Part shown: piece by piece, positions 34,723 through 43,536 of the stretch
Numbering within the stretch: position 1 is the first letter of the stretch
Layout of the letters: each line of letters begins with the position of its first letter
NCBI RefSeq assembly: GCF_020905335.1
Contig: NZ_JAJJMN010000001.1
Location: 3,472,001-3,536,000, forward strand
Origin: Flavobacterium lipolyticum
GTDB taxonomy: Bacteria; Bacteroidota; Bacteroidia; Flavobacteriales; Flavobacteriaceae
Direction of reading: 5' to 3'
DNA: 64,000 bases
The notes under the pieces: generated by a model
Database searches by the model: none
What the model saw: only the letters and a program-made list of their open reading frames with translations
Told to the model about the DNA's origin: nothing
Position numbers and translations under genes: made by a program

Positions 34723-35733
34723 CTACCTCGGAATTTCAACAGTCTCAATAATTTGTCTGATGATTTCTGAACTTGTGATGCCTTCCATTTCGCGCTCAGG
34801 GGCTACAATTACACGATGCTGTAAAACCGGAATGGCAGCATCTTTTATATCTTCGGGAGTAACAAAATCACGTCCGCGGATGGCAGCAAAACCTTTGGCA
34901 GCATTCAAAATAGCAATTGAAGCACGCGGGGAGGCTCCCAGATATAAGAATGCATTTTCACGGGTATTGACTACAATTCGTGCAATGTATTCCAACAGAT
35001 TTTGCTCGACTCTGATTTGTTTTACCAAAGCCTGGTATTCTTTTATTTCAGCAGCAGAAAGTATCGTTTTAACAGCCTCTAATTTTCCGTGATTTTGTAG
35101 TAAATGCTCTCTTTGGATAATTAAAATTTCTTCTTCAAGTTTCGGATAATCGATGGTGATTTTGAATAAAAAACGATCCAATTGTGCCTCCGGCAAACGG
35201 TAAGTTCCTTCCTGCTCAATCGGGTTTTGAGTGGCAATTACCAAAAATGGAGTTTCTAACTGATAGGCCGATCCGTCAATGGTAATTTGACGTTCTTCCA
35301 TTACTTCAAAAAGTGCTGCCTGTGTTTTGGCAGGGGCACGATTTATTTCGTCGATTAAGATTAAATTGGAGAAAATTGGGCCTTGTTTGAATTCAAATTC
35401 AGAGGTTTTTAAATTAAAAATCGAAGTTCCTAAGATATCCGATGGCATTAAATCCGGGGTGAATTGTATACGGCTAAAGCCAATGTTCAGGGTTTTGGAC
35501 AATAGTTTGGCTGTAATGGTTTTGGCAACTCCCGGAACTCCTTCCAGTAAAACGTGTCCGTTGGATAAAATAGCCACCAAAAGCTGATCGACCATTTTGT
35601 GCTGTCCGACAATTACAGTTTCAAGTTCTTTTTTAATTGCGCTAACGTGATCTAAAAGTGGAGTTAAATTTATTCTGGTTTCAAAATTCACATTTTCATT
35701 TGTGATTTCAGATGTTGTATTGATATCGTCCAT
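34723..35733 (-). CDS. MoxR-family AAA+ ATPase
   Basis: Cytoplasmic chaperone-like ATPase of 336 residues. Walker A is GVPGVAKT (65-72), Walker B LILIDEINRAPAKTQAALFEVMEE, sensor 1 VIATQNPIEQEGTYRLPEAQLDRF, and sensor 2 GASPRASIAILNAAKGFA. MoxR proteins act with vWA/DUF58 partners, here the gene downstream. The usual co-cluster members (DUF4350, DUF4129, SpoIIM, RDD) lie upstream. The 244-bp gap on its 5' side contains a CACATAG palindromic element. Confidence 0.95.
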   Translation of the reverse strand: MDDINTTSEITNENVNFETRINLTPLLDHVSAIKKELETVIVGQHKMVDQLLVAILSNGHVLLEGVPGVAKTITAKLLSKTLNIGFSRIQFTPDLMPSDILGTSIFNLKTSEFEFKQGPIFSNLILIDEINRAPAKTQAALFEVMEERQITIDGSAYQLETPFLVIATQNPIEQEGTYRLPEAQLDRFLFKITIDYPKLEEEILIIQREHLLQNHGKLEAVKTILSAAEIKEYQALVKQIRVEQNLLEYIARIVVNTRENAFLYLGASPRASIAILNAAKGFAAIRGRDFVTPEDIKDAAIPVLQHRVIVAPEREMEGITSSEIIRQIIETVEIPR

Positions 35734-35807
35734 GATGGTCAGTTTTTCTTTTTTTGAATTCGATTGTATTTTTTTCTAATATAAACCTGTTTGGGATAAT
35801 TCATTTT

Positions 35808-35946
35808 AACACATAGATACATAGGTTCAGCGTCTATAAAAAAGGCATTTCATTTTATTTAAAAACACATCTGCTTCTATGTGAAAGAAATATATTTCTT
35901 TTTTTGCTTCCTTTCTATACCTAACAAATCTATGTTTCTATGTGTT
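35808..35946. repeat. Dispersed palindromic element with CACATAG ends, copy 4
   Basis: A 139-bp element from AACACATAGATACATAGGTT to AATCTATGTTTCTATGTGTT, inverted with 18 of 20 matches. The core has AAGGCATTTCATTTTATTT and GTGAAAGAAATATATTTC, parallel to copies 1 and 2. It sits between DUF4350 and moxR inside the otherwise compact cluster. Confidence 0.75.
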
Positions 35947-35977
35947 AAATCAATTTTTTATTAATTTCAACCGTGGG

Positions 35978-37189
35978 CTAATGTAAAATCTTTTCTATGG
36001 CATTGTTTATTCGAATCAGATCTTCTTCAAGACTGCCGTGATAACTCTTTCGATGTTCGTTAATCAAAAATACGAGCTCCTGAATATCCGTTACATTTTT
36101 ACCCGTTTTATGATGCAATTTTTGAATAAAATGATCGTCCAGTTTCGTGGTATCGATTAAATATTCATTCCTGATTTTCTCTAAAAAGTAAATGATCTTT
36201 TTATCAATAATATTAGTGTGATCGCCTTCCTGATAATATAAATTTCCAATAGTCTTTGTAAAATCAACGGTTAAATTGGGCAAAGGTTTTAATATGGGAA
36301 CAATTCGCTGTTTGCGCTTGGCATTAAAAATAATAAAAATCAACATGCCAAACAGAAAGAAATACCAGGCCCATTTTAAACCGGGCTGACTTAAAATGTA
36401 TCGCAGAGGCGATTCGGAAATGCGTTCGCTGTTTTGCCCTTTTGTGTACCAAAAAATATCTCCCTCAGGCAAACAGGATAAGACGTTCTCTGTGTACTGA
36501 TAATGATTTGCTTTCAGTAAGTTGTAGTTTGTAAAAGCAACAGGCTGTGTGTGCAGGTAAAAATGCCCCTGATAATACGGTATTTTTATAAAATTGACGT
36601 GCTTTTTTGCTTTCTTGACCGAAGAAAGCTGATAACCGAGAACGCTGGTTTTTGCGGTATCAATTTTAGAAAAATAATTTTCTAATGTCTGTACAAACTT
36701 ATATTTTTTGTCCTTCAGTTGGGAGTTAGTCAGCCAAACAGTGGTGTTGCCTGAATTGAGATAATCCCCATTTACTTCGACTTTTAAACTGTCTAAGAGG
36801 TATTGAGGAAAGTCTTTCATGCTCAAAAAAGCATTGTTTCCGCGTGATACAAAGTAAAGAAGTTCGTTTACAGATTCTTCATCAATGGTATTGGATTCGG
36901 AGATGTTTAAAAAAGTTCCTTTTATTTTGTAATTTTCGACAAGACTGTCATTGTCATATTTTGAGGTCAAATACTCATAAGGAGTTAGGTCTGAAATTCG
37001 TTCTACGGTATGGTTCTTAAAAAAATCATTGATTTCGTTGTTAAAAACATAGAGCCCAAAAGGAATTTTGTCATTAACAGAATAGGTGGGAGTCCAGTCA
37101 ATAGGTTTTGGACGTTCGCGATCTGCAATCAGAATTAAAGCTAGAATAAGAACCAGTACAGCAATGTAAATTTTAAGTGTTTTATTCAT
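35978..37189 (-). CDS. DUF4350 domain membrane protein
   Basis: A 403-residue protein with an N-terminal membrane helix (about 6-22, IYIAVLVLILALILIA) and a second helix near 270-288 (YFFLFGMLIFIIFNA). The periplasmic part between them opens with IDWTPTYSVNDKIPFGLYVFNNEI, the DUF4350 pattern; a cytoplasmic helical tail follows. It overlaps the DUF4129 gene by 8 bp. Its conserved place in the MoxR cluster suggests a role in the same complex, but the function is not known. Confidence 0.8.
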   Translation of the reverse strand: MNKTLKIYIAVLVLILALILIADRERPKPIDWTPTYSVNDKIPFGLYVFNNEINDFFKNHTVERISDLTPYEYLTSKYDNDSLVENYKIKGTFLNISESNTIDEESVNELLYFVSRGNNAFLSMKDFPQYLLDSLKVEVNGDYLNSGNTTVWLTNSQLKDKKYKFVQTLENYFSKIDTAKTSVLGYQLSSVKKAKKHVNFIKIPYYQGHFYLHTQPVAFTNYNLLKANHYQYTENVLSCLPEGDIFWYTKGQNSERISESPLRYILSQPGLKWAWYFFLFGMLIFIIFNAKRKQRIVPILKPLPNLTVDFTKTIGNLYYQEGDHTNIIDKKIIYFLEKIRNEYLIDTTKLDDHFIQKLHHKTGKNVTDIQELVFLINEHRKSYHGSLEEDLIRINNAIEKILH

Positions 37190-37958
37190 TGCTAAAGGTT
37201 TTTAAGGCATTCTTGAATCGGTTTTCGGTTTTTCTGAAAGTGATTTCGTCGATCTCAAACTCACCGTACCAGATGTAGTTGTACAGATAAGACAAATAAG
37301 TAAATTCTTCTTTGTGTGCAGGTTTTTGAAGTTCGTATAAATAATCAGAATTGGTTTTTTCGATGTCCCATTCGATGTACTGATTTTGTGCCATTACTTT
37401 CAGAAGCCACAGATAGTAGTATCTAACGGCAGCTCTTTTTTCTCCGGACTGTATACTTTCTTTAATCAGTTTATCGAAATCTAAAAGATGAATGTTCTTT
37501 TCGATTTCTGAATAGATAATATTTTTTTTCTTAGCGTTTTTTCCAAAAATCCATTGTCCCTCTTTATTAATGATAGCTTTTACGATGAGATAAATAACAA
37601 AAATGATGATGAGAACGGCCAGTACTTTTATTAAAACCGAAACAAAATCAATAGAGCTTTGCGGAGTTTCAAAATCGAACCAATCGCTAAAAATACTGGC
37701 CAGCCATTCCTTAAAACGCTGCCATAGCCCTTTTTCAGGAGCTTTAAATTCATAAACGAAGCTGGAGCCGGTATATTTTTTTTTAAAATTTTTAGAGAAA
37801 GTCTTAATTTCTATGGTGTCAGAATCTATCCGAATATCTTTTTCAGTGTATTTTACAGCTGTTATTTTGGGAGGTTCGGCTGTAGCCAAAGTATCCTGTG
37901 CCTGAATAATGCCGGAGAAAATAAAAAAAGATAAAAGGAATAGGAAGATTTTATTCAT
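37182..37958 (-). CDS. DUF4129 domain membrane protein
   Basis: A 258-residue protein with signal peptide (MNKIFLFLLSFFIFSGIIQAQ) and a membrane helix at about 108-127 (VLIKVLAVLIIIFVIYLIVK). The C-terminal cytoplasmic part resembles DUF4129 (AAVRYYYLWLLKVMAQNQYIEWDIEKTNSDYLYEL...FRKTENRF). It overlaps neighbours on both sides by 8 bp (start over the upstream stop, stop over the DUF4350 start), so the four genes from SpoIIM to DUF4350 form one coupled unit. Confidence 0.8.
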   Translation of the reverse strand: MNKIFLFLLSFFIFSGIIQAQDTLATAEPPKITAVKYTEKDIRIDSDTIEIKTFSKNFKKKYTGSSFVYEFKAPEKGLWQRFKEWLASIFSDWFDFETPQSSIDFVSVLIKVLAVLIIIFVIYLIVKAIINKEGQWIFGKNAKKKNIIYSEIEKNIHLLDFDKLIKESIQSGEKRAAVRYYYLWLLKVMAQNQYIEWDIEKTNSDYLYELQKPAHKEEFTYLSYLYNYIWYGEFEIDEITFRKTENRFKNALKTFSNE

Positions 37959-38898
37959 TATCGGTTCCGATTAAATCAATGTCGCGATTTGAAATTTTAT
38001 CTTTTGCTCCCAGGCTATAGTACATAATTCCCTGATTGATCATGATCATGTTGTTGAAAATATTACTCAGGGTAAAGATGAGGATGAAAATCAGAGTTAG
38101 GAATATTAGCAAGAGCGGAGAATCACTCATCGCTTCTGCATTATAATTAGAGCTTCCCATTGCGGTTAGGAAGACCATAAATATTCCGGCAAAATAGAAC
38201 ACCATGGTGATCGATCCCTGAATCATCTGGATCATAATCAGCATTAAAAAAGTAGCTCCGATGGAAGTCCAGAAATCTTCTTTTAGTAAAAGATAGGCAT
38301 GATTTAAGGATTGAAAGAAACTTTTATCTTCTGTCAGATAAGCATAAAAACTAAAGTTTACCCAGGTAAATAAAGCGGGGATAGCAATTAACAAAAGGGG
38401 AATCCCCACAATTAGAAAGCATAAAAAGAAGAGTATGATTATAACGATTAACAGCACTGGAACAACAAGAAATGTAAGTCCAATACAAAATTTGATGATT
38501 TTCCAGATGTTTTGTCTGAAGATCGTGGTAATGTCCTCTGTTTTAAAATCAGTGGTGTTCTTTTTCGCCACCAGTTTTAGATACAGAATAGGGTAAGTCG
38601 AGTTGAAAAGCGACAAAGCAATTACAGCAATAAAAAAGAGGGCAACAAAGCCAGCTAAGAGCCCAAAATTATCGTTAAAATAACCAGCAAGATTGTCAGC
38701 GGGTTGGTCTAAGCTATCATTAAATACAGCCTGAAAATTACTTTTTAAAAAGAAAAAGACCAAAGCCCCTACGATTAGGAGAAAGGCCCCGTTGATGATG
38801 AAAAAGATCTTAAAAAAATGTTTTCCAAAAGTTTTAAAAAAGGAAAAAGTATCGATGATATAATCGCCCAGCTGTCGTTTTTTGTAAAGTTCAAACAT
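37951..38898 (-). CDS. Polytopic membrane protein of the MoxR cluster
   Basis: A 315-residue protein with about six strongly hydrophobic helices and an N terminus (MFELYKKRQLGDYIIDTFSFFKTFGKHFFKIF) that lies in the cytoplasm. I do not recognise the family with certainty; glycerophosphodiester-phosphodiesterase membrane-domain and DUF4013-like proteins share this look. Its start codon overlaps the SpoIIM stop (TAATG). The location suggests a membrane platform for the MoxR/DUF58 system. Confidence 0.7.
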   Translation of the reverse strand: MFELYKKRQLGDYIIDTFSFFKTFGKHFFKIFFIINGAFLLIVGALVFFFLKSNFQAVFNDSLDQPADNLAGYFNDNFGLLAGFVALFFIAVIALSLFNSTYPILYLKLVAKKNTTDFKTEDITTIFRQNIWKIIKFCIGLTFLVVPVLLIVIIILFFLCFLIVGIPLLLIAIPALFTWVNFSFYAYLTEDKSFFQSLNHAYLLLKEDFWTSIGATFLMLIMIQMIQGSITMVFYFAGIFMVFLTAMGSSNYNAEAMSDSPLLLIFLTLIFILIFTLSNIFNNMIMINQGIMYYSLGAKDKISNRDIDLIGTDNE

Positions 38899-39863
38899 TA
38901 GGATAAAGTTGTTTTTTTGTGAACAATAAAAGGATAAATCAAATAATAAAATGAAATTATAGCTAAAGTAAGTAAAATGATAAAACTACTTAGCCAATTG
39001 GGCATGTCAATGGAATAACGTGTGATAAAACCTTCGAGAAAACCCGCACTGATGGTAAACGGAAAAGTACTCAGGAATATTTTGAAACTATTTTTGAAGC
39101 CTATTTTAAAAGAATTCATTCTCGAGAAAGTTTTAGGAAACAAGATGGAAGCTCCCAAAATAAAGCCTGCTGTAGTTTCGATTACAATGGCGAAGATTTC
39201 CATTGAACAGTGAATCCAGATACCGCGGACACTTTTCCAGAAAACGCCCTGTTCGTAAAAAAAGTACTGAAAAGAGCCCAGCATGATACAGTTTCGAAGG
39301 AAAATATAAAAAGTACCCAGACCTCCGAAAATTCCGTAAATGTAACATCTCGCGCCTACATAAAGGTTGTTCATGGTGATGCCGATAAAACTTCCCCAGT
39401 TACTTCCGGAGCCGTATACAGCCATTGGGTTTCCTTTTTTGATGTTTTCTAAGGTCATGTTCACATAAGAATCACCCAGAATAAGACGAACAAAATCCTG
39501 GTCGTATCTGGCAGAAACAACACCAATTCCCACCGTCAGAAAAAACAAAACAAATGCATACAGTAAATAGCGTTTGTACTCGTACATCAGCAAGGGGACT
39601 TCGGTAACAAAGAATTCCAGAAACTTATTTTTTTCTGTTCGTTTTGTTTTATAAATTTTCTGATAAATTTGTGAAGCGAGATGATTGAGGTAAATAACGG
39701 TTTTGCTCTTCGGATAATACGTTTGGGCATACGACAGGTCATTCATCATTTGAATGTACAAATTAGCTAACTCGTCCGGATTTTTTTTAGCTTTACCAAA
39801 AATAGCTAGCTCAAATTCCAGCCATTTTTCTTTATTTTGTTTTATGAAGGCAACTTCTCTCAT
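38898..39863 (-). CDS. SpoIIM-like (stage II sporulation protein M) membrane protein
   Basis: A 321-residue protein with an N-terminal soluble helical part (REVAFIKQNKEKWLEFELAI) and about five membrane helices. The SpoIIM/DUF95 pattern is seen in VNMTLENIKKGNPMAVYGSG, FIGITMNNLYVGARCYIYGIFGGLGTFYIFLRNCIMLGSF, and HCSMEIFAIVIETTAGFILG. Outside spore formers these proteins accompany MoxR and RDD genes. It is divergent from the RDD gene, with starts 20 bp apart, so both probably share a promoter region. Confidence 0.88.
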   Translation of the reverse strand: MREVAFIKQNKEKWLEFELAIFGKAKKNPDELANLYIQMMNDLSYAQTYYPKSKTVIYLNHLASQIYQKIYKTKRTEKNKFLEFFVTEVPLLMYEYKRYLLYAFVLFFLTVGIGVVSARYDQDFVRLILGDSYVNMTLENIKKGNPMAVYGSGSNWGSFIGITMNNLYVGARCYIYGIFGGLGTFYIFLRNCIMLGSFQYFFYEQGVFWKSVRGIWIHCSMEIFAIVIETTAGFILGASILFPKTFSRMNSFKIGFKNSFKIFLSTFPFTISAGFLEGFITRYSIDMPNWLSSFIILLTLAIISFYYLIYPFIVHKKTTLS

Positions 39864-39883
39864 TGCAGGCTAAAATATAAAAT

Positions 39884-40627
39884 ATGTCAGAATTATCTAT
39901 AAATACGACACAAAATGTCAAAATAAATTTTATCGCCGCAACGATAGGGGAAAGAATAGGTTCTTATTTCATTGATTTGGCTATTAAACTGGCTTATGTG
40001 ACCGTAATTTCTCTGGTATTTTTTTACGGACTAAATTTCGATAAAGTACTGAATACCTTAGATAACTGGTCGAGAATGTCTATACTTTTACTACTGTATT
40101 TTCCATTTATCATTTATACCATAACCTTAGAAAGTATTTTTGAAGGACAGACGATTGGTAAGAAATTAGTAAAAATAAAAGTGGTAAAAATTGACGGTTA
40201 TCAGGCGGGATTTGGAGATTATTTAATGCGATGGTTTTTCAGATTAGTGGATATTTCTATTCTTGGAGGAATCGTGGGGCTGATATCTATAATTTCGAGT
40301 CAAAAAGGACAGCGATTGGGCGATATGGTTGCCGGAACAGCTGTGATTACATTAAAAAATAAAATCAACATCAGCCATACTATTCTGGAGGAAATTGGAG
40401 ACGCTTATGTTCCGACTTATCCTTTGGTAATTAAATTGTCGGACAATGATATGCGAATTATCAAAGAGACTTTTCAAAGTGCACTTGCTAAAAACGATCA
40501 TGAAATCATTTATAAACTGGTTGCCAAAATAGAGAGTGTTACCGGAATTAAAAATCAGTCAGGCAATAATAGCGACTTTCTGAGAGTCATTCTCAAAGAT
40601 TATAATTTTTATACGCAGCATATGTAG
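39884..40627 (+). CDS. RDD family membrane protein
   Basis: A 247-residue protein with RDD-type opening (FIAATIGERIGSYFIDLAIKL) and further signatures FEGQTIGKKLVKIKVVKIDGYQAGFGDYLMRWFFRLVD and QRLGDMVAGTAVI. There are about three to four helices in the first 160 residues and a soluble C-terminal tail. RDD proteins often occur beside SpoIIM-like genes; some have transport roles (Na+/H+ antiport reported for one), but the activity here is unknown. Confidence 0.88.
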   Translation: MSELSINTTQNVKINFIAATIGERIGSYFIDLAIKLAYVTVISLVFFYGLNFDKVLNTLDNWSRMSILLLLYFPFIIYTITLESIFEGQTIGKKLVKIKVVKIDGYQAGFGDYLMRWFFRLVDISILGGIVGLISIISSQKGQRLGDMVAGTAVITLKNKINISHTILEEIGDAYVPTYPLVIKLSDNDMRIIKETFQSALAKNDHEIIYKLVAKIESVTGIKNQSGNNSDFLRVILKDYNFYTQHM

Positions 40628-40817
40628 TGTTTAAAGGGGGGAAAAAAAGGATGATAAATGTCATTTTATCAAGTTCATAATTTTTGTAGTTTTACTAATA
40701 CTAAAATCAACTTGCCGTAGTGCTGATTTTTTTAGTTGTACTATGGAGACATTTATTGATTTTAGAAAGGCGTTACCGAAAAGCTTTAAGAGTAGGATCA
40801 TTTAAATTATAGAAATT

Positions 40818-41681
40818 ATGAAAATTACAAAGGTTTTTGGAATTATAATGTTATTATTATCGGTTGTTGGCTTTGCTCAGACCGGAAGCAAAAAACTGGA
40901 TAAAATTATAAAAAGAGATTATCAGATTATTGAATGTACTATTGCAAAAATGTCTGATAAAGCGGTTGAATATTCTTTACCGGGAGAAACACTGCAAATT
41001 TCACTTGACGTATCTCAGATTGCCAGAATTGATTTTGCGAGTGGGCGTTCTCAAACTTTTGATGTGTCTGTAAATGCAACAGCATCAAATACTTCTAGTT
41101 CCGCTAATTCAGTACAGGCCGTTGCTGCAGCTGAAATGAAACCCAATACCATTGCTGTGCTGCCGGTACCTTATGTAAACTCAGGCACTTTAGAAAGTTC
41201 AGAAGAAATGGCAAAATTTGCTCAGAATGATTTGTACAACAAATTACTGGATAAATCGTCGAATATTTTTCCGTTAACGGTTCAGGATTTAAGAGTAACC
41301 AACAGTTTATTGCACAAAGCAGGGATAGATTATAAAAATATCGATGAAACCCCAATCGAAGATCTTCAAAGAATTTTAGGAGTAGACAATATTATCGCAA
41401 CAAAAGTGTCGTATACCCTAACGGAAGGTTCAGTAGCCTCAACGTATAACAGCGGAAATGCCAAAGTGAGCGACAACAATAAAAGGCTTAAAACAAACGA
41501 TATTTCGACTACAACGTCAAGTACACAAACCTACTACAATTACATGGTTTATTTTGACATGTATAAAAACGGAACGAAAATCTATTCACAAACCCGTAAG
41601 CCATTCTTAAACATAAAAGACAGCTGGATGGATTCTGTTTCTTATCTGTTAAAAAGAAGTCCAATTTATGTTAGAAAATAA
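40818..41681 (+). CDS. Hypothetical periplasmic protein, CsgG/GNA1162-like fold possible
   Basis: A 287-residue secreted protein with signal peptide (MKITKVFGIIMLLLSVVGFAQ). The middle has NTIAVLPVPYVNSGTLESSEEMAKFAQNDLYNKLLDK and LQRILGVDNIIATKVSYTLTEG. This order (IAVLP...; LGVDxIIxxKV) recalls lipoproteins of the CsgG/DUF799 type, which form export-related complexes, but the match is distant. A low-complexity Ser/Thr/Asn/Ala stretch lies near 85-105. No operon partner is visible; the 190-bp gap upstream holds no recognised site. Confidence 0.65.
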   Translation: MKITKVFGIIMLLLSVVGFAQTGSKKLDKIIKRDYQIIECTIAKMSDKAVEYSLPGETLQISLDVSQIARIDFASGRSQTFDVSVNATASNTSSSANSVQAVAAAEMKPNTIAVLPVPYVNSGTLESSEEMAKFAQNDLYNKLLDKSSNIFPLTVQDLRVTNSLLHKAGIDYKNIDETPIEDLQRILGVDNIIATKVSYTLTEGSVASTYNSGNAKVSDNNKRLKTNDISTTTSSTQTYYNYMVYFDMYKNGTKIYSQTRKPFLNIKDSWMDSVSYLLKRSPIYVRK

Positions 41682-41726
41682 ATAATCAGAGAGAAGAGGC
41701 ACTAAAGAATAAAAAAAAGCTTTAAG

Positions 41727-41773
41727 CTTTGTACCTTTGCGGCTCTGCGCCTTTTGCAGCTAAAAAGTAAAAA
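41727..41773 (+). repeat. Start-adjacent word leader of the TRIC-like gene
   Basis: GTACCTTTGCGGCTCTGCGC then CTTTTGCAGC, an A-rich segment, and the ATG. Same class of word leader as at 28509, 30615, 61374 and 61793, in the sense orientation. Confidence 0.6.
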
Positions 41774-42376
41774 ATGTTTCATTTATTAGATCTTATTGGT
41801 ACCATGGCTTTTGCCATGTCGGGCGCTTTGACAGCGATGCATAAAAAACTGGATCCGTTTGGTGTTTTTATCATTGCTTTTGTGACTGCTGTTGGTGGAG
41901 GAACGCTTCGTGATGTGCTGATTGGCAGAACACCTGTAGGATGGATGCTGGATTTGCAATATGTATATGTAATCATCCTGGGGTTTGGATTTGCTATCCT
42001 TTTCAGAAAAAAGTTCGACAGACTGCGTACTTCGCTATTCTTGTTTGATACCATCGGATTAGGGGTTTTTACCTTGATTGGACTCGAAAAAGGGATTATG
42101 ATTGGTTTACATCCTGCAATTTGTATTGCCTTAGGAACCATGACGGCTTGTTTTGGCGGTGTGATTCGGGACATTTTGTGTAACGAAATTCCAACCATTT
42201 TTAGAAGAGAGATTTATGCCACCATCTGTATTTTTGGAGGAATCGTATTTTTTATCCTTAAAAAACTGAATTTAGAAGACGATATATTGTATTTAGTGAC
42301 TTCTGTCGTAATGATTGTTACACGTTTATTAGCCGTAAAGTACAAATGGTATTTACCGGCATTTGAACACAAGTAA
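41774..42376 (+). CDS. TRIC-type cation channel family protein (UPF0126/YicG)
   Basis: A 200-residue integral membrane protein with seven hydrophobic segments in two inverted halves. The signature GGGTLRDVLIGRTPVGW in the first half and FGGVIRDILCNEIPTIFRREIYA in the second match the UPF0126 double-domain family, homologous to trimeric intracellular cation channels; prokaryotic members are homotrimeric K+-permeable channels. Length is typical. The gene stands alone, between a secreted hypothetical gene and the polysaccharide cluster. Confidence 0.92.
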   Translation: MFHLLDLIGTMAFAMSGALTAMHKKLDPFGVFIIAFVTAVGGGTLRDVLIGRTPVGWMLDLQYVYVIILGFGFAILFRKKFDRLRTSLFLFDTIGLGVFTLIGLEKGIMIGLHPAICIALGTMTACFGGVIRDILCNEIPTIFRREIYATICIFGGIVFFILKKLNLEDDILYLVTSVVMIVTRLLAVKYKWYLPAFEHK

Positions 42377-42413
42377 GATTTTTGAACGATAGCAGTGTGC
42401 TGAAAATTTAAGA

Positions 42414-42481
42414 GCCGCGAATTCACAAACAGAATTTAAATTTTTGGTAGACAATAAAAATTAAATTTGTGAATTCGCGGC
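42414..42481. repeat. GCCGCGAATTCAC palindrome
   Basis: GCCGCGAATTCACAAA (42414-42429) and TTTGTGAATTCGCGGC (42466-42481) are a perfect 16-bp inverted repeat with a partly self-complementary centre, followed by a T-run. It ends the TRIC-like transcript, and its right arm carries the -33 TTTG of the next promoter. Relatives are at 61243 and, more distantly, 5132. Confidence 0.75.
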
Positions 42482-42500
42482 AAACTTTTTTATAAGTTTG
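42466..42500 (+). promoter_or_regulatory. Promoter of the polysaccharide cluster
   Basis: TTTG (42466-42469), 23 bp, then TAAGTTTG (42493-42500), giving a leader of about 45 nt to the ATG at 42550. The -33 element lies in the right arm of the palindrome at 42414, so folding or binding there could affect initiation. Confidence 0.45.
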
Positions 42501-42549
42501 TTTCAACAGAACTCAAAAAGAGAACCATAAAATTACCACAGAAAGCGGA

Positions 42550-43521
42550 ATGAAATATACCGTAAGGAATTATCATAAAAACGATTACGAAATATGGAAT
42601 GCATTTGTGGCGCAGGCTAAAAATGCTACATTTCTGTTTCACCGTGATTTTATGGAATACCACGAAGACCGGTTTGAAGATTTCTCCCTTTTGGTTTTTG
42701 AGAATGATAAGTTAAAAGCAATTTTACCGGCGAACAAAGTCGAAAATTCAGTTTACTCCCATCAGGGATTGACCTACGGAGGTTTGGTGTATAGCGAAAA
42801 AACAAAACAAGTTGACGTTATTGAAATTTTTCAGACGGTTTTGTTCTTTTTGAGTGAAAATGAGATTCTGAAACTGCATTATAAAACTCTTCCTTCTATT
42901 TACCATCTAAAACCTGCAGAAGAAATTTTGTATGCGCTGTTTTTGGCTGATGCGAAACTGGTGCGTCGCGATTCACTTTCGGTAATCGATTTGTCTCAGG
43001 AAAGTGTCGTATCAAAAATTAGAAAAAGAGGTTTTCAAAAAGGAGTTTCGAATCAATTGATGATCAAAGAAGAAACTGATTTTGGTTTGTTTTGGAATGA
43101 AGTTTTAATTCCCAATTTGAATAAAAAACACAAAGCAAATCCGGTACATTCAGCAGAAGAAATGTCTTATCTGCAGAAGCATTTTCCTCAAAACATTCAC
43201 CAGTTTAATGTGTATTTAGAAGATAAAATGGTAGCCGGCACTACGATTTTTGAAACGGAAACAACCGTCCATTGTCAGTATATTTCGAAGAATGAAATGG
43301 GAGATTTAGGCAGCTTAGATTATTTGTATCATTATCTGATTCAGGAGCGGTTTGTCCAAAAGCGATTTTTTGATTTTGGAATTTCGAATGAAAATCAGGG
43401 AAAGAAGTTGAATGAAGGTTTGTCTTACTGGAAAGAAAGTTTTGGAGCAGGCACCATAGTTCATGATTTCTACGAATTGGAAACTGCAAATTATAAGAAG
43501 TTAAATGGTATTTTTGTTTAA
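42550..43521 (+). CDS. FemAB/GNAT-type N-acyltransferase of the polysaccharide cluster
   Basis: A 323-residue cytoplasmic protein with the two-lobed FemAB/GNAT look: NYHKNDYEIWNAFVAQAKNATFLFHRDFMEYHEDRF at the N terminus and VYLEDKMVAGTTIFETETTVHCQYISKNEMGDLGSLDYLYHYLI then FFDFGISNENQGKKLNEGLSYWKESFGAG near the C terminus, the usual acyl-CoA or tRNA site region. It starts the cluster and lies 15 nt before the sugar aminotransferase gene, so it may acetylate the amino sugar that enzyme makes. That assignment is inferred from position. Confidence 0.75.
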   Translation: MKYTVRNYHKNDYEIWNAFVAQAKNATFLFHRDFMEYHEDRFEDFSLLVFENDKLKAILPANKVENSVYSHQGLTYGGLVYSEKTKQVDVIEIFQTVLFFLSENEILKLHYKTLPSIYHLKPAEEILYALFLADAKLVRRDSLSVIDLSQESVVSKIRKRGFQKGVSNQLMIKEETDFGLFWNEVLIPNLNKKHKANPVHSAEEMSYLQKHFPQNIHQFNVYLEDKMVAGTTIFETETTVHCQYISKNEMGDLGSLDYLYHYLIQERFVQKRFFDFGISNENQGKKLNEGLSYWKESFGAGTIVHDFYELETANYKKLNGIFV

Positions 43522-43536
43522 ATAGAAAAAAAGAAA

